Translations under genes and position numbers: made by a program
The notes under the pieces: model-generated
Seen by the model: the letters and a program-made list of their open reading frames with translations, nothing else
Told to the model about the DNA's origin: nothing
Database searches by the model: none
Assembly (NCBI GenBank): GCA_001971685.1
Contig: CP019326.1
Coordinates: forward strand, 3,348,001-3,412,000
DNA length: 64,000 nucleotides
Source: Halomonas sp. 1513
GTDB lineage: Bacteria > Pseudomonadota > Gammaproteobacteria > Pseudomonadales > Halomonadaceae
Direction of reading: 5' to 3'
Shown: piece by piece, positions 18,301 to 28,390 of the stretch
Numbering within the stretch: position 1 is the first letter of the stretch
Layout of the letters: every line of letters starts with the position of its first letter

Positions 18301-18351
18301 TAACGGCATGGCGTAGCGTCGACGCATCAACGCCACTAGAGATCATCATGC

Positions 18352-18380
18352 AACGGGCCTTCCTCTGGAGGCCCGTTTTT
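18352..18380 (+). terminator. Rho-independent terminator
   Basis: Nine-bp stem AACGGGCCT/AGGCCCGTT (18352/3-18360 and 18369-18377) with an 8-base loop, followed by a T-run (18376-18380). It ends the small secreted-protein transcript and insulates recC. Confidence 0.88.
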
Positions 18381-18489
18381 ACATCCCCACGGCCCGTTGA
18401 CGCTGTGCGGGCTTGAGCAGCCGTTCTGCGTTTATCCGACTCCTGTTTTCCGGCACCATGAGGTCTGGCCATCCGCAGGAACACCCGCC

Positions 18490-21400
18490 ATGCCCCTCGC
18501 TTTATCTGCCAGCCTTCACCCCGGCTTCATGGTCGTTCACGGCAATCGCCTGGAGGACCTGCGCGGCCTGGCGGTGGAGTGGATGAAGCGCCACCCGCTC
18601 AGCCCCCTCGAGTACGAGACGATCCTGGTGCAGAGCAACGGCATCGGCCAGTGGATGAAGCTGGCGCTGGCCGCCGACGAGGCCGACGGCGGTAGCGGCA
18701 TCGCCGCCGCGCTGGATGTCACCCTGCCGGCGCGCTTCCTGTGGCAGGCCTACCGCGCGGTACTCAACCACGTGGAAGGCGACCCCAACGCGGTGCCGGC
18801 CACCTCGCCCTTCGACAAATCGCACCTGATCTGGCGGCTGCTGCGCCTGCTGCCGGAGCTGATGCCGCGCGAGGAATTCGCCCCGCTACGCCGCTTCCTC
18901 GAAGGCGACAACGACCTGCGCAAGCACCACCAGCTCGCCGAGCGCCTGGCCGACCTGTTCGACCAGTACCAGGTCTACCGCGCCGACTGGCTCGACGCCT
19001 GGGGCCGCGGCGAGGACGTGCTGATCTCCGCCCGCGGCCAGGCCCAGGCGCTTCCCGACACCCAGCGCTGGCAGCCCGCCCTGTGGCGGGCGCTGATCGA
19101 GGACGTGGGCGACGACGGCGTGGCCTCCAGCCGCGCCATGGTGCACCGGCGCTTCCTCGAGGCGGCGCGCCAGCTCGACGGCGACAACCGCCCCGTTGGT
19201 CTTCCAAGGCGGGTGATGGTGTTCGGCATCTCATCGCTGCCCCAGCAGTCGCTGGAAGCGCTGGCCGCCATCGCCCGCTGCAGCCAGGTGGTGCTGTGCG
19301 TGCACAACCCCTGCCAGCACTACTGGGCCGACATCATCGAGCACAAGGACCTGCTCCGTGCACAGCGCTACCGGCAGCAGCGCAAGGAGGGCATGCCGGC
19401 GCGGCTCGACGTGCTCGGCGATGGTGACGGCGAGGAGAGCCTGCACCTGCACGCCCAGCCGCTGCTGGCCGCCTGGGGCAAGCAGGGCCGCGACTACCTG
19501 CGCCTGCTCGACGAGTACGACGACGCCCAGCAGTACCAGCGCCTGTTCGCCGCCGATTCGCTGCGCATCGACCTGTTCGAACCCTTCGTGGGCGAGGGTG
19601 ACGGCCGGCTGCTGCAGCAGTTGCAGGACGACATCCGCGAGCTGCGCCCGCTGCACGAGACCCGCGAGACCTGGCCGGCAGTGGACCCCAGCCGCGACGA
19701 CTCCATCGTCTTCCACGCCGCCCACAGCCCCCAGCGCGAGGTGGAGATCCTTCACGACCAGCTGCTCGCCGCCTTCAGCGACGACCCCAGCCTCAAGCCC
19801 CGCGACGTGATCGTGATGGTGCCGGACATCGACCACTACGCGCCCCACGTGCAGGCGGTCTTCGGTCAATATGCGAGGGGCCAGCTGGACCGCGACGACC
19901 CGCGCTACATCCCCTTCACGCTCTCCGACCAGGGCAGCCGCCACCGCCTGCCGCTGCTGATCGCGCTGGAGAAACTGCTGCGCCTGCCGGAGCTGCGCCT
20001 CTCGGTGAGCGACCTGCTCGACATGATCGACGTGCCCGCCCTGCGCGCACGCTTCGGCATCAAGGAAGACGAAGTACCCACCCTGCGCCGCTGGATCGAA
20101 GGCGCCGGCATCCGCTGGGGGCTCAACGCCGGCCAGCGCGGCAGCCTCGACCTGCCACATGGCATGGAGCAGAACACCTGGGCCTTCGGCCTGCGCCGGC
20201 TGCTGCTGGGCTACGCCGTGGGCGAGGCCGCCAGCGGCCCGTGGCAGGGTATCGAGCCCTTCGACGACATCGGCGGCCTGGAGGCGGCGCTGGCCGGGCC
20301 CCTCGCCGCGCTGCTGGAGACCCTGGAACAGCAGTGGCGCAGCCTGCGTGAGCCCACCGACGTGAGCGGCTGGGTGCAGCGCCTGCGTGCCCTGCTGGAA
20401 GCGAGCTTCCTCGCCGACACGCCCGAAGACAGCCTGATGCTGGCCCAGCTCGAACAGACGCTGCAGGAGTGGCAGGAGAGCGCCGAGGAGGCCGGGCTGA
20501 CCCGCGACCTTCCGCTCTCCGTGGTGCGCGAGCACTGGCTGGGGCAGATCGACGAGTCGAGCCTGTCGCAGCGCTTCATGGCCGGCGCGGTGAACTTCGC
20601 CACCCTGATGCCGATGCGCGCCATCCCCTTCAAGCGCGTCTGCCTGCTGGGCATGAACGACGGCGACTACCCGCGCAGCCAGCCGCCGATGGACTTCGAC
20701 CTGATGAACGGCGACTACCGCCCCGGCGACCGCTCGCGCCGCGAGGATGACCGCTACCTGTTCCTGGAAGCGCTGCTCTCCGCCCGGGAGCAGCTCTATG
20801 TCAGCTGGGTGGGCCGCAGCATCGTTGACAACGCCGAGAAGCCGCCCTCGGTGCTGGTCGGCCAGCTGCGCGACCATCTTCAGGCCGGCTGGAACACGAC
20901 GGACGGCGCTGATCTGCTCGATTCGCTCACCACCGCGCACCCGCTGCAGCCGTTCAGCCGCACCTACTTCCCCAGCGAAGCGCAGCAGGCCGAGCGCAAC
21001 GTCTCGGCCCGGCGGCTGTTCACCTACGCCCACGAGTGGCGCGACATTCACGGACAAGCGCATGGCGAAGCGATGGCGGAAGCAGCGCCCCTCGACCTGG
21101 AGGCATATAAACAGGACACGCCGCTGACACTGCACCAACTGGGTAATTTTTTGCGCGACCCGGCGAAGGCCTTCTTTACCACCCGGCTCAAGGTCTTCCT
21201 TGAGCGCGAGGACATCGTCAGCCTCGACCACGAGCCCTTCGCCCTGGACGGCCTCGGCAACTGGCAGCTGCAGGACCTGCTGATCCGCGAGCAGCGCCGC
21301 GCCGTGGACGAGAACCAACCCCGCGAGCCGGCCATGCTGGCCACCCTCGACCGCCTGCAGGGCCAAGGCGTGCTGGCCATGGGCGCCTTCGGCGAGCGCA

Positions 21401-22134
21401 TGCGCGAGCAGCTCACCGAACCGATGCCGGAACTGTTCGACGCCTATGAAGCCGCGCTGGACGAGTGGCCCCACGCCATCGAAGAGCCCGAGCCGGTGCA
21501 GCTCAACGTGCCCGGTGCCCCGCCTCTAGAGGATTGGCTCGACGAGCTGCGCCGCGACCCAGAGGGCAACCGCTGCCGCCTGGTGCTGGTCAGCAGCAGC
21601 CTGATCAAGAAGGGCAAGTATCACTGGCAACACATCTTGCGTCACTGGGTAGCGCACCTGGCCGGTCATCTGGAAGGCCAAGCCATGACGACGAGGCTGC
21701 TCTCCAAGGCCGGCCACGTGACACTGCTGCCGCTCGACCAGGAACTCGCCCGCGGCCACCTGCGCGAGATCGTCAAAGCCTGGCAGGCCGGCATGCGCGA
21801 GCCGCTGCCGCTGGCCTGCGACACCGCCTTCGTCTGGCTGAGCAAACTGGGAACGCCAGAGAGTGAGCGCGACAGCGACGCCTGGCACGCTGCCCGCAAG
21901 GCCTACGAGGGTGACGACTACAACGCCGGCGAAGTGGGCCGTAACGCCTACCTCGCCCACCGCTGGCCAACCTTCACCCGGCTCTACGAAGCTCGCCAGG
22001 ACGCCCTCTGCTTCGCCGAACTCACCGAATGGCTGCTCGCCCCGGTGCACCTGGCAGTCAAAGGGGACAAGAAAGAGAGCGGGAAGAAGACAGGTGGCAA
22101 GAAGGAAGTGAAGGCAACGGGGAGCCAAGCATGA
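18490..22134 (+). CDS. recC: Exodeoxyribonuclease V gamma subunit (RecC)
   Basis: The Chi-scanning subunit of RecBCD, 1214 residues. RecC is a dead helicase/nuclease fold; here no Walker motifs are intact. Typical features: N-terminal GFMVVHGNRLEDLRGLAVEW, ETILVQSNGIGQWMK, VMVFGISSLPQQSLEALAAI, the PFKRVCLLGMNDGDYPR stretch, FDLMNGDYRPGDRSRREDDRY and LFLEALLSAREQLYVSW. The ATG at 18490 opens MPLALSASLHPGF; upstream in-frame starts lie in the intergenic region. It overlaps recB by 4 bases. Unlike E. coli there is no ptrA gene between recC and recB. Confidence 0.97.
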   Translation: MPLALSASLHPGFMVVHGNRLEDLRGLAVEWMKRHPLSPLEYETILVQSNGIGQWMKLALAADEADGGSGIAAALDVTLPARFLWQAYRAVLNHVEGDPNAVPATSPFDKSHLIWRLLRLLPELMPREEFAPLRRFLEGDNDLRKHHQLAERLADLFDQYQVYRADWLDAWGRGEDVLISARGQAQALPDTQRWQPALWRALIEDVGDDGVASSRAMVHRRFLEAARQLDGDNRPVGLPRRVMVFGISSLPQQSLEALAAIARCSQVVLCVHNPCQHYWADIIEHKDLLRAQRYRQQRKEGMPARLDVLGDGDGEESLHLHAQPLLAAWGKQGRDYLRLLDEYDDAQQYQRLFAADSLRIDLFEPFVGEGDGRLLQQLQDDIRELRPLHETRETWPAVDPSRDDSIVFHAAHSPQREVEILHDQLLAAFSDDPSLKPRDVIVMVPDIDHYAPHVQAVFGQYARGQLDRDDPRYIPFTLSDQGSRHRLPLLIALEKLLRLPELRLSVSDLLDMIDVPALRARFGIKEDEVPTLRRWIEGAGIRWGLNAGQRGSLDLPHGMEQNTWAFGLRRLLLGYAVGEAASGPWQGIEPFDDIGGLEAALAGPLAALLETLEQQWRSLREPTDVSGWVQRLRALLEASFLADTPEDSLMLAQLEQTLQEWQESAEEAGLTRDLPLSVVREHWLGQIDESSLSQRFMAGAVNFATLMPMRAIPFKRVCLLGMNDGDYPRSQPPMDFDLMNGDYRPGDRSRREDDRYLFLEALLSAREQLYVSWVGRSIVDNAEKPPSVLVGQLRDHLQAGWNTTDGADLLDSLTTAHPLQPFSRTYFPSEAQQAERNVSARRLFTYAHEWRDIHGQAHGEAMAEAAPLDLEAYKQDTPLTLHQLGNFLRDPAKAFFTTRLKVFLEREDIVSLDHEPFALDGLGNWQLQDLLIREQRRAVDENQPREPAMLATLDRLQGQGVLAMGAFGERMREQLTEPMPELFDAYEAALDEWPHAIEEPEPVQLNVPGAPPLEDWLDELRRDPEGNRCRLVLVSSSLIKKGKYHWQHILRHWVAHLAGHLEGQAMTTRLLSKAGHVTLLPLDQELARGHLREIVKAWQAGMREPLPLACDTAFVWLSKLGTPESERDSDAWHAARKAYEGDDYNAGEVGRNAYLAHRWPTFTRLYEARQDALCFAELTEWLLAPVHLAVKGDKKESGKKTGGKKEVKATGSQA

Positions 22135-25100
22135 GCGACGTGACGCAGTTAGACCCATTGGCGTTTCCGCTCCACGGCAGCCGCCTCATCGAGGCGAGTG
22201 CGGGCACCGGCAAGACCTTCACCATCGCCCTGCTCTACGTGCGCCTGGTGCTCGGCGCCCGCTCGGATTCCGACGATGCTGCCTTCGAACGCCCGCTCAC
22301 GCCACCCGAGATCCTGGTGGTCACCTTCACCAACGCCGCCACCCAGGAACTACGCGAGCGGATTCGCGCGCGGCTCGTCGAGGCAGCCAATGTCTTTCTT
22401 GAAGGGCATGAATCGAACCTGAACCTCGCCGAGACTTCGGGAGCAGGTCGTAGCGAGGGTCTTGATCCACTCCTCCTAGCCCTCCGCGACCAATACGATC
22501 CCGCCACCTGGCCCGCCTGCGCCCGGCGCCTGCAGCTCGCCGCCGAATGGATGGACGAGGCCGCCGTCTCCACCATCCACAGCTGGTGCTACCGGATGCT
22601 GCGCGAGCACGCCTTCGACAGCGGCAGCCTGTTCTCCCTCGACCTGGAAAACGACCAGACCGAGCTGGAACTCGAGGTGGTGCGCGACTACTGGCGCAGC
22701 TTCTACTACCCGCTCAACACCGACGAGCTGGCCAGCGTGGTACGCCACTGGAGCACGCCCGAGCAACTGCACGCTGCCGTGCGCGGGTTGATGCCCGAAG
22801 CCGAGGCGCTGAATAAAGGCGCCCCGCCCCCGGCCGAAACGGTGGCCAACGCCCAGCGCGAGACCGCCGAGCGCCTGGCAGAGCTCAAGGCGCCGTGGGC
22901 CACGTGGGTCGAGCAGTTGCGCGATGTATTCGAAGAGGCCGCCCGGCAGAAGGCCTTCAAGGGCCATAGCTTCAATGCCCGAAGCCGCGCCAACTGGCTC
23001 GGCGCGCTACACGACTGGTGCCAGGGCGATGCCACCTGGCCTGGCCTGACCGACGCCGCCTGGCAGCGCCTTACGCCCCAGGGCATGGCCGAGATTTGGC
23101 TCAAGGGCGAGCCACCCGACCACCCGGCCCTGGCCGCGCTGGAAACGCTGCAGGACGCGCTCAACGCCCTGCCCGATCCCTACGCCGACCTGCTCACCCA
23201 CGCCGTGCACTGGTGCCGCGCGCGGCTCGACCGCGAGCAGGAACGCCGCGCCGAGATGGGCCCCAACGAGCTGCTCGTCCATCTCGACCGGGCGCTAGCC
23301 GGCCCCAACTGCGAAGCGTTGGGGGCACAGATCCGCCGCCAGTTCCCGGTCGCCCTGGTCGACGAATTCCAGGACACCGACCCGGTGCAGTACCGCATCT
23401 TCGACTGCGTCTACCGCATCCGCGAGAACTCGCCTGAGACCGGCGTGTTCCTGATCGGCGATCCCAAGCAGGCGATCTACGCCTTCCGCGGCGCCGACAT
23501 CCACACCTACCTGCGCGCCCGCCGCGACACCGAGGGCCGCCACGTCACCCTGGGCACCAACTTCCGCTCCAGCGAGGCGATGGTCGAATCGGTGAACCGC
23601 TGCTTCGAATTCGCCGAAGCGCACCCGCCCGGTGCCTTCCTGTTCAAGGAGACCGACGGCAGCAATCCCGTACCCTTTAATCGTGTGGGCGCAAAAGGGC
23701 GCAAGGACTCACTCACCCGCCAGGGCCAGCCGCTACCGGCCATGACCCTGTGGCAGCTCGACAGCGACGAGCCGCTCTCCAAGACCGCCTACCACGGCGT
23801 AATGGCCGAGCGCTGCGCTTCATACATGGTCGAGCTGCTCAACGAGGGCCAGCACGGCAGCGCCGGTTTTCAAGAAGGCGGCGCACTCAAGCCGCTCAAG
23901 CCTTCCGATATGGCGGTGCTGGTCAACGGCCTGGGCGAGGCGCGGGCGATCCGCCAAGCCCTGGCCCGGCGCGGCGTGAAGAGCGTCTACCTCTCCGACA
24001 AGGACAAGGTGTTCGCCTCGCCGGTCGCTACCCAGCTCGACGCCTGGCTGCGCGCCTGTGCGGCGCCTGAAGACGACCGGCTGCTGCGTACCGCCCTGGC
24101 CACCCCGGTGCTGGGGCTCGATATCGCCATGTTGGACAAGCTGAACGAAGACGAACTGGCCTGGGAAAGCCGCGTACTGCAGTTCCGCGACTACCACCGG
24201 CTGTGGCAGCGCCAGGGCGTGCTGCCGCTGGTGCGCAAGATCATCCACGACTTCGACGTGGCCACACGGCTACTTGCCTGGGGGCCTGCAAGCGACGGTG
24301 AGAGAGCGCTTACCGACCTTCTCCATCTCGGAGAATTGCTGCAGCACGCCAGCCAGGAACTCGACGGCGAACACGCGCTGATCCGCTTTCTCGCCGAATC
24401 CATCGCTCATCCCGAAGGCCAGGGCGACACCCACAAGCTGCGCCTGGAGAGCGACGCCGACCTGGTGCAGGTCATCACCATTCACAAGTCCAAGGGGCTG
24501 GAGTACCCGCTGGTGTTCCTGCCCTTTATCTGCAGCCACCGCCCGACCAAGAAGGACGACTCGCCGCTGCGCTGGCACGACGCCGAGGGCCGCCTGCGCA
24601 TCAGCCTGGAGGCCGACGAGGAGACCCTGGCCACCGTCGACCGCGAGCGCCTGGGCGAAGACCTGCGCAAGCTCTACGTGGCGCTGACCCGGGCGCGCCA
24701 CGCCACCTGGCTCGGCATGGCCCCGCTCAAGGGCGGCGAAGGCAGCGCCATCGGCCAGCTGCTGGCCAACGGCGAACCGATCGGGCCCAGCGTTTTTGAA
24801 CAAGCGCTGACGCGGCTGAAGGGCGACTGCGCCGCCATCGAGATCGCCCCGGCACCGCCGGCCCACGCCCAGATCGTCACCCAGCGCGAGCGCGACGAAC
24901 TGCTCGGCGAAGCACGCACGCCCACGCGCCCCGCCCGCGAGCACTGGTGGATCGCCAGCTACTCGGCGCTGCGCCTCTCGGGAGACATGCTCTCTATTGA
25001 AACCACGACCGCCCCAGTAAGCACTGACTTACCCTCCAACCCTCAGACTCCCTCACTTGCTGCAACAGCCGGCGCCCCGCTCGCCGAGCCGGCCACCGCC

Positions 25101-25952
25101 CTGGAGGCCACCGCGCTGGAAGTGATCGAAGAGCCCCATGACAGCGGCCAGAGCGAACCACTGCCCTCCTTGCACAGGTTTCCGAGGGGCCCCGGCCCCG
25201 GCACCTTCCTGCACGGAATATTGGAGTGGGCCGGCGAGCTGGGCTTCGCCCGCGTGGCCCGCGACCCGGCCCTGCGCGAGGAGACCCTGGCCCGCCGCTG
25301 CCAGGTGCGCGGCTGGCAGCCATGGCTGAATACTCTGCACGCCTGGTTCGGCACCCTGCTCGGCGCCCCGCTGCCGCTACCCAACGGCGCGGGCAGCCTT
25401 ACGCTCGAAACGCTGACGAGCTACCAGGTGGAGATGGAGTTCTGGTTCGCCGCCAGCAAGGTCGACACCCGCCGGCTAGACGCCCTCGTAAGTGCTTACA
25501 CACTCCCCAACCCAGATGGCAGCTCAGGTACCCGTCCCGCGCTGGATGCCGATACCCTCAACGGCATGCTCAAGGGCTTTATCGATCTGGTGTTCGAGCA
25601 TGAGGGGCGCTACTACGTGGCCGACTGGAAATCCAATCACCTGGGGCCGGACGACGCCGCCTATGCCCCCCAGGCCATGCAGCAGGCCATCGCCGAGAAG
25701 CGCTACGACCTGCAGTACGCGCTCTACCTGCTGGCCCTCCACCGGTTGCTCAAGGCGCGCCTGCCGGGCTACGACTACGACCAACACATCGGCGGCTCGC
25801 TCACCGTCTTTCTCAGGGGCGCCAATGCGGAGAGCCGCGGCGTGCACGCCGAGCGCCCCCCGCGCCAGCTGATCGAAGCGATGGACGCGCTGTTCCGGGG
25901 CGACTCCCAAGCGGCGAGCACCGCCACCCAGGCAACGGAGGCGCCGGCATGA
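22131..25952 (+). CDS. recB: Exodeoxyribonuclease V beta subunit (RecB)
   Basis: The slow 3'-5' helicase plus nuclease of RecBCD, 1273 residues. Walker A is IEASAGTGKTFTIALLY near residue 20; helicase motif II is ALVDEFQDTDPVQYRIFD; motif III FLIGDPKQAIYAFRGAD; motif V/VI region HKSKGLEYPLVFLPF and LYVALTRARHATWLG. The C-terminal nuclease domain carries GFIDLVFEHEGRYYVADWK (Asp and DWK-type lysine, near residues 1148-1166). The start ATG overlaps the recC stop (ATGA), as does its own stop with recD, so the three subunits are translationally coupled. A serine/threonine-rich linker near residues 965-1000 joins helicase and nuclease. Confidence 0.97.
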   Translation: MSDVTQLDPLAFPLHGSRLIEASAGTGKTFTIALLYVRLVLGARSDSDDAAFERPLTPPEILVVTFTNAATQELRERIRARLVEAANVFLEGHESNLNLAETSGAGRSEGLDPLLLALRDQYDPATWPACARRLQLAAEWMDEAAVSTIHSWCYRMLREHAFDSGSLFSLDLENDQTELELEVVRDYWRSFYYPLNTDELASVVRHWSTPEQLHAAVRGLMPEAEALNKGAPPPAETVANAQRETAERLAELKAPWATWVEQLRDVFEEAARQKAFKGHSFNARSRANWLGALHDWCQGDATWPGLTDAAWQRLTPQGMAEIWLKGEPPDHPALAALETLQDALNALPDPYADLLTHAVHWCRARLDREQERRAEMGPNELLVHLDRALAGPNCEALGAQIRRQFPVALVDEFQDTDPVQYRIFDCVYRIRENSPETGVFLIGDPKQAIYAFRGADIHTYLRARRDTEGRHVTLGTNFRSSEAMVESVNRCFEFAEAHPPGAFLFKETDGSNPVPFNRVGAKGRKDSLTRQGQPLPAMTLWQLDSDEPLSKTAYHGVMAERCASYMVELLNEGQHGSAGFQEGGALKPLKPSDMAVLVNGLGEARAIRQALARRGVKSVYLSDKDKVFASPVATQLDAWLRACAAPEDDRLLRTALATPVLGLDIAMLDKLNEDELAWESRVLQFRDYHRLWQRQGVLPLVRKIIHDFDVATRLLAWGPASDGERALTDLLHLGELLQHASQELDGEHALIRFLAESIAHPEGQGDTHKLRLESDADLVQVITIHKSKGLEYPLVFLPFICSHRPTKKDDSPLRWHDAEGRLRISLEADEETLATVDRERLGEDLRKLYVALTRARHATWLGMAPLKGGEGSAIGQLLANGEPIGPSVFEQALTRLKGDCAAIEIAPAPPAHAQIVTQRERDELLGEARTPTRPAREHWWIASYSALRLSGDMLSIETTTAPVSTDLPSNPQTPSLAATAGAPLAEPATALEATALEVIEEPHDSGQSEPLPSLHRFPRGPGPGTFLHGILEWAGELGFARVARDPALREETLARRCQVRGWQPWLNTLHAWFGTLLGAPLPLPNGAGSLTLETLTSYQVEMEFWFAASKVDTRRLDALVSAYTLPNPDGSSGTRPALDADTLNGMLKGFIDLVFEHEGRYYVADWKSNHLGPDDAAYAPQAMQQAIAEKRYDLQYALYLLALHRLLKARLPGYDYDQHIGGSLTVFLRGANAESRGVHAERPPRQLIEAMDALFRGDSQAASTATQATEAPA

Positions 25953-28390
25953 GCAAGCGCAGCAAGCACCACGACGATGGCACCCCGGACCTGTTCACCG
26001 ACCTGAACGAGCCCGACGCTGCCGAAGCGCCCCAAGCCGAGCCGGGCAACGCACAGGGCGCACTCCACGAGACCCAAGCGCTGTTCGCCCTGCTCGACCG
26101 CTGGGTAGAGCGCGGCTGGCTGCGCGCGCTGGACCGCGCACTGGCCAGCTTTTTCCAGCGCGAGATAAGCGACGCTTCGCCGCTGCTGCTACTCGCCGCC
26201 GCCCTCGCCAGCCATCAGCTCGGCCGCGGCCATGTCTGCCTCGACCTCGCCCAGACCCTGGCCGCCCCCGACCTGGCGCTCTCGCTGCCGCCGGAAGGCG
26301 ACGACCTCAGCGACCCGCCGCCGCTGCCCAGCGACCTGCTGGCAGGGCTGGAACTCGCCACCTGGCGCGACGCCCTGCACCACCCCGCCCTTGTAGCCGA
26401 CGGTAGTGGCCCAGGCAATACCCCGCTGGTGCGCAGCACACGCGACGGCAACGTGCGCCTCTACCTGCGCCGCTACTGGCAGTACGAGCAAGACATCCGC
26501 GGACTGATCGGCGCCCGCCTCCCAAGTGTCTCCACCAACCAATGTAGGAGCGGCTTCAGTCGCGATGATGCCCCCACCAACCAACGTGGGAGCGACTTCA
26601 GTCGCGATGATGATGCCACCAACCAATGTGGGAGCGACTTCAGTCGCGATGGCGCCGACAGGCGCCCGGATAACGCCACCGACACTAACCGCTTCGCCAC
26701 TGCTCTTGATTCCCTCTTCCCCAGCAGCGCGGACATCGACTGGCAAAAAACCGCCTGCGCCCTCGCCGCCCAGGCCCACTTCGCCGTGATTACCGGCGGC
26801 CCCGGCACCGGCAAGACCACCACCGTGGTCAAACTGCTTGCCCTGCTGCAGGCGCTGGCCCTGGGCGAGCCCGCCACCAACAAGGTCCCGCGCCCGCTAC
26901 GCATTCGCCTGGCCGCCCCCACCGGCAAGGCCGCGGCGCGACTCAACGAATCCATCGCCAAGCAGGTGCAGGGGCTTTCGCTGGTGGAACTGGCCGCCGC
27001 CATGGGCCAACAGGGTGTGGATATCTCAACCTTGCGTGACAGCATCCCGACAGAGGTCACCACGCTGCACCGCCTGCTGGGCTCGCGGCCGGATACTCGC
27101 CACTTCCGCCACCATGCCGGCAACCCGCTGGCGCTGGACGCCCTGGTGATCGACGAAGCCTCGATGGTGGATATCGAGATGATGGCCGCAGTGCTCACCG
27201 CCCTGCCGCCCAGTGCGAGGCTGATCCTGCTTGGCGACAAGGACCAGCTCGCCTCGGTGGAAGCCGGCGCCGTGCTCGGCGACTTGTGCCAGCGCGCCGA
27301 AGGAGGCCACTACACCCCGGCCACCTGCGACTGGCTGGAACGGGTAAGCGGCACGCCAATCCCCGAACAGTACAAGGATGAGGCAGGCCAGCCGCTGGAT
27401 CAGGCCATCGCCATGCTGCGGGTTAGCCACCGCTTCGATGCAAAAAGCGGCATCGGCCAGCTCGCCGAAGCGGTCAACCGCCCGCTTGGCCCAGACCACG
27501 GCCAGAAGGAGAAGAAACGCGCCGTGCGCGAGATCTTCGGCACTGATGGAAAGTCACGCTACGCCGATATCGCCCGCCTCGCCCTGGCGGACGCCGACGA
27601 CCCGGCGCTGGACCGCCTGGTGGTGAACGGCAACCCCGCCGGCTTTGCCAACAGTGGCGAAGGCCGCCACGACCGACGCGGCGAGCACATCTCGCCGCCG
27701 GTCGGCTACGGCCACTACCTTGAAGTGATGAAATCAGCGCGCCCCGCACAGCCCTACTTCGGCGATGGCGAAGCGCGCCAGCCCTATGACGACTGGGCGC
27801 GCCAGGTGCTCGCCGCCCACGGCCACTTCCAGCTGCTGTGCGCGCTGAGGAAAGACACCTGGGGCATTGAGGGACTGAATCCGAGAATCGGCCGCTCGCT
27901 GCGCCGCGCCGGCTGGCTCAAGGCCAGCGACCTGGAGCTGGAACAGGGCTGGTTTGAAGGCCGCCCGGTGCTCGTCACCCGCAACGACTACGGCCTGGGG
28001 CTGATGAACGGCGATATCGGCATCACCCTCGCCGTGCCCGAGGCCCGCAGCACCACCGAACACCCAAGCCGCACCCTGCTACGCGTCGCCTTCCCGGCAA
28101 GCGACGGCAGCGGCGACATCAAGTGGGTGCTGCCCAGCCGCCTGCAGGCGGTGGAAACCGTGTTCGCCATGACGGTACACAAATCCCAGGGCTCGGAATT
28201 CACCCACACCGCCCTGCTGCTCCCCGACGCGCCCAACCCCATCCTCACCCGCGAGCTGGTCTACACCGGCATCACCCGCGCCAAGCACTGGCTGACGCTG
28301 GTGGAGACTGGACGTGGGATGTTGGATGAAGCGGTGACGAGGGAGGTCGTAAGGGTGAGTGGGTTGGGGATAACATCAGGCCAAGATTAA
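25949..28390 (+). CDS. recD: Exodeoxyribonuclease V alpha subunit (RecD) with in-frame REP-like repeats
   Basis: The fast 5'-3' SF1 helicase of RecBCD, 813 residues, well above the ~610 of E. coli RecD. Helicase motifs are intact: Walker A GGPGTGKTTTVVKLL near residue 283, AAPTGKAAARLNESI, Walker B LVIDEASMVDIEMM, LLGDKDQLASVEAGAVLGDL, TVHKSQGSEFTHTALLLP and ITRAKHWLTLVE. Between the N-terminal domain and Walker A, residues about 196-237 are three 14-residue repeats (pattern TNQCxSxFSRDxA) encoded by a 42-bp tandem REP-like DNA repeat. Further extra length lies around 27480-27760. No frame is broken, so the protein is probably functional with a flexible linker. Confidence 0.95.
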   Translation: MSKRSKHHDDGTPDLFTDLNEPDAAEAPQAEPGNAQGALHETQALFALLDRWVERGWLRALDRALASFFQREISDASPLLLLAAALASHQLGRGHVCLDLAQTLAAPDLALSLPPEGDDLSDPPPLPSDLLAGLELATWRDALHHPALVADGSGPGNTPLVRSTRDGNVRLYLRRYWQYEQDIRGLIGARLPSVSTNQCRSGFSRDDAPTNQRGSDFSRDDDATNQCGSDFSRDGADRRPDNATDTNRFATALDSLFPSSADIDWQKTACALAAQAHFAVITGGPGTGKTTTVVKLLALLQALALGEPATNKVPRPLRIRLAAPTGKAAARLNESIAKQVQGLSLVELAAAMGQQGVDISTLRDSIPTEVTTLHRLLGSRPDTRHFRHHAGNPLALDALVIDEASMVDIEMMAAVLTALPPSARLILLGDKDQLASVEAGAVLGDLCQRAEGGHYTPATCDWLERVSGTPIPEQYKDEAGQPLDQAIAMLRVSHRFDAKSGIGQLAEAVNRPLGPDHGQKEKKRAVREIFGTDGKSRYADIARLALADADDPALDRLVVNGNPAGFANSGEGRHDRRGEHISPPVGYGHYLEVMKSARPAQPYFGDGEARQPYDDWARQVLAAHGHFQLLCALRKDTWGIEGLNPRIGRSLRRAGWLKASDLELEQGWFEGRPVLVTRNDYGLGLMNGDIGITLAVPEARSTTEHPSRTLLRVAFPASDGSGDIKWVLPSRLQAVETVFAMTVHKSQGSEFTHTALLLPDAPNPILTRELVYTGITRAKHWLTLVETGRGMLDEAVTREVVRVSGLGITSGQD
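26532..26657 (+). repeat. Three tandem 42-bp REP-like units inside recD
   Basis: Units at 26532-26573, 26574-26615 and 26616-26657. Each holds TGTGGGAGCGACTTCAGTCG (or a close variant) followed by CGATG, i.e. the hairpin GCGAC-TTCA-GTCGC seen in REP elements of pseudomonads and relatives. Because 42 is a multiple of 3 the expansion keeps frame. The first unit differs most (GTAGGAGCGGC), the other two are nearly identical. Confidence 0.95.

Noticed and set aside
19231-21474. 747-codon open frame opposite recC
   Set aside because: Antisense shadow of recC; low-complexity, no domain; recC motifs are intact across the region.
26532-26657. Possible CRISPR array or VNTR in recD
   Set aside because: The 42-bp units are contiguous, without spacers, and carry the REP hairpin; only three copies inside a gene.
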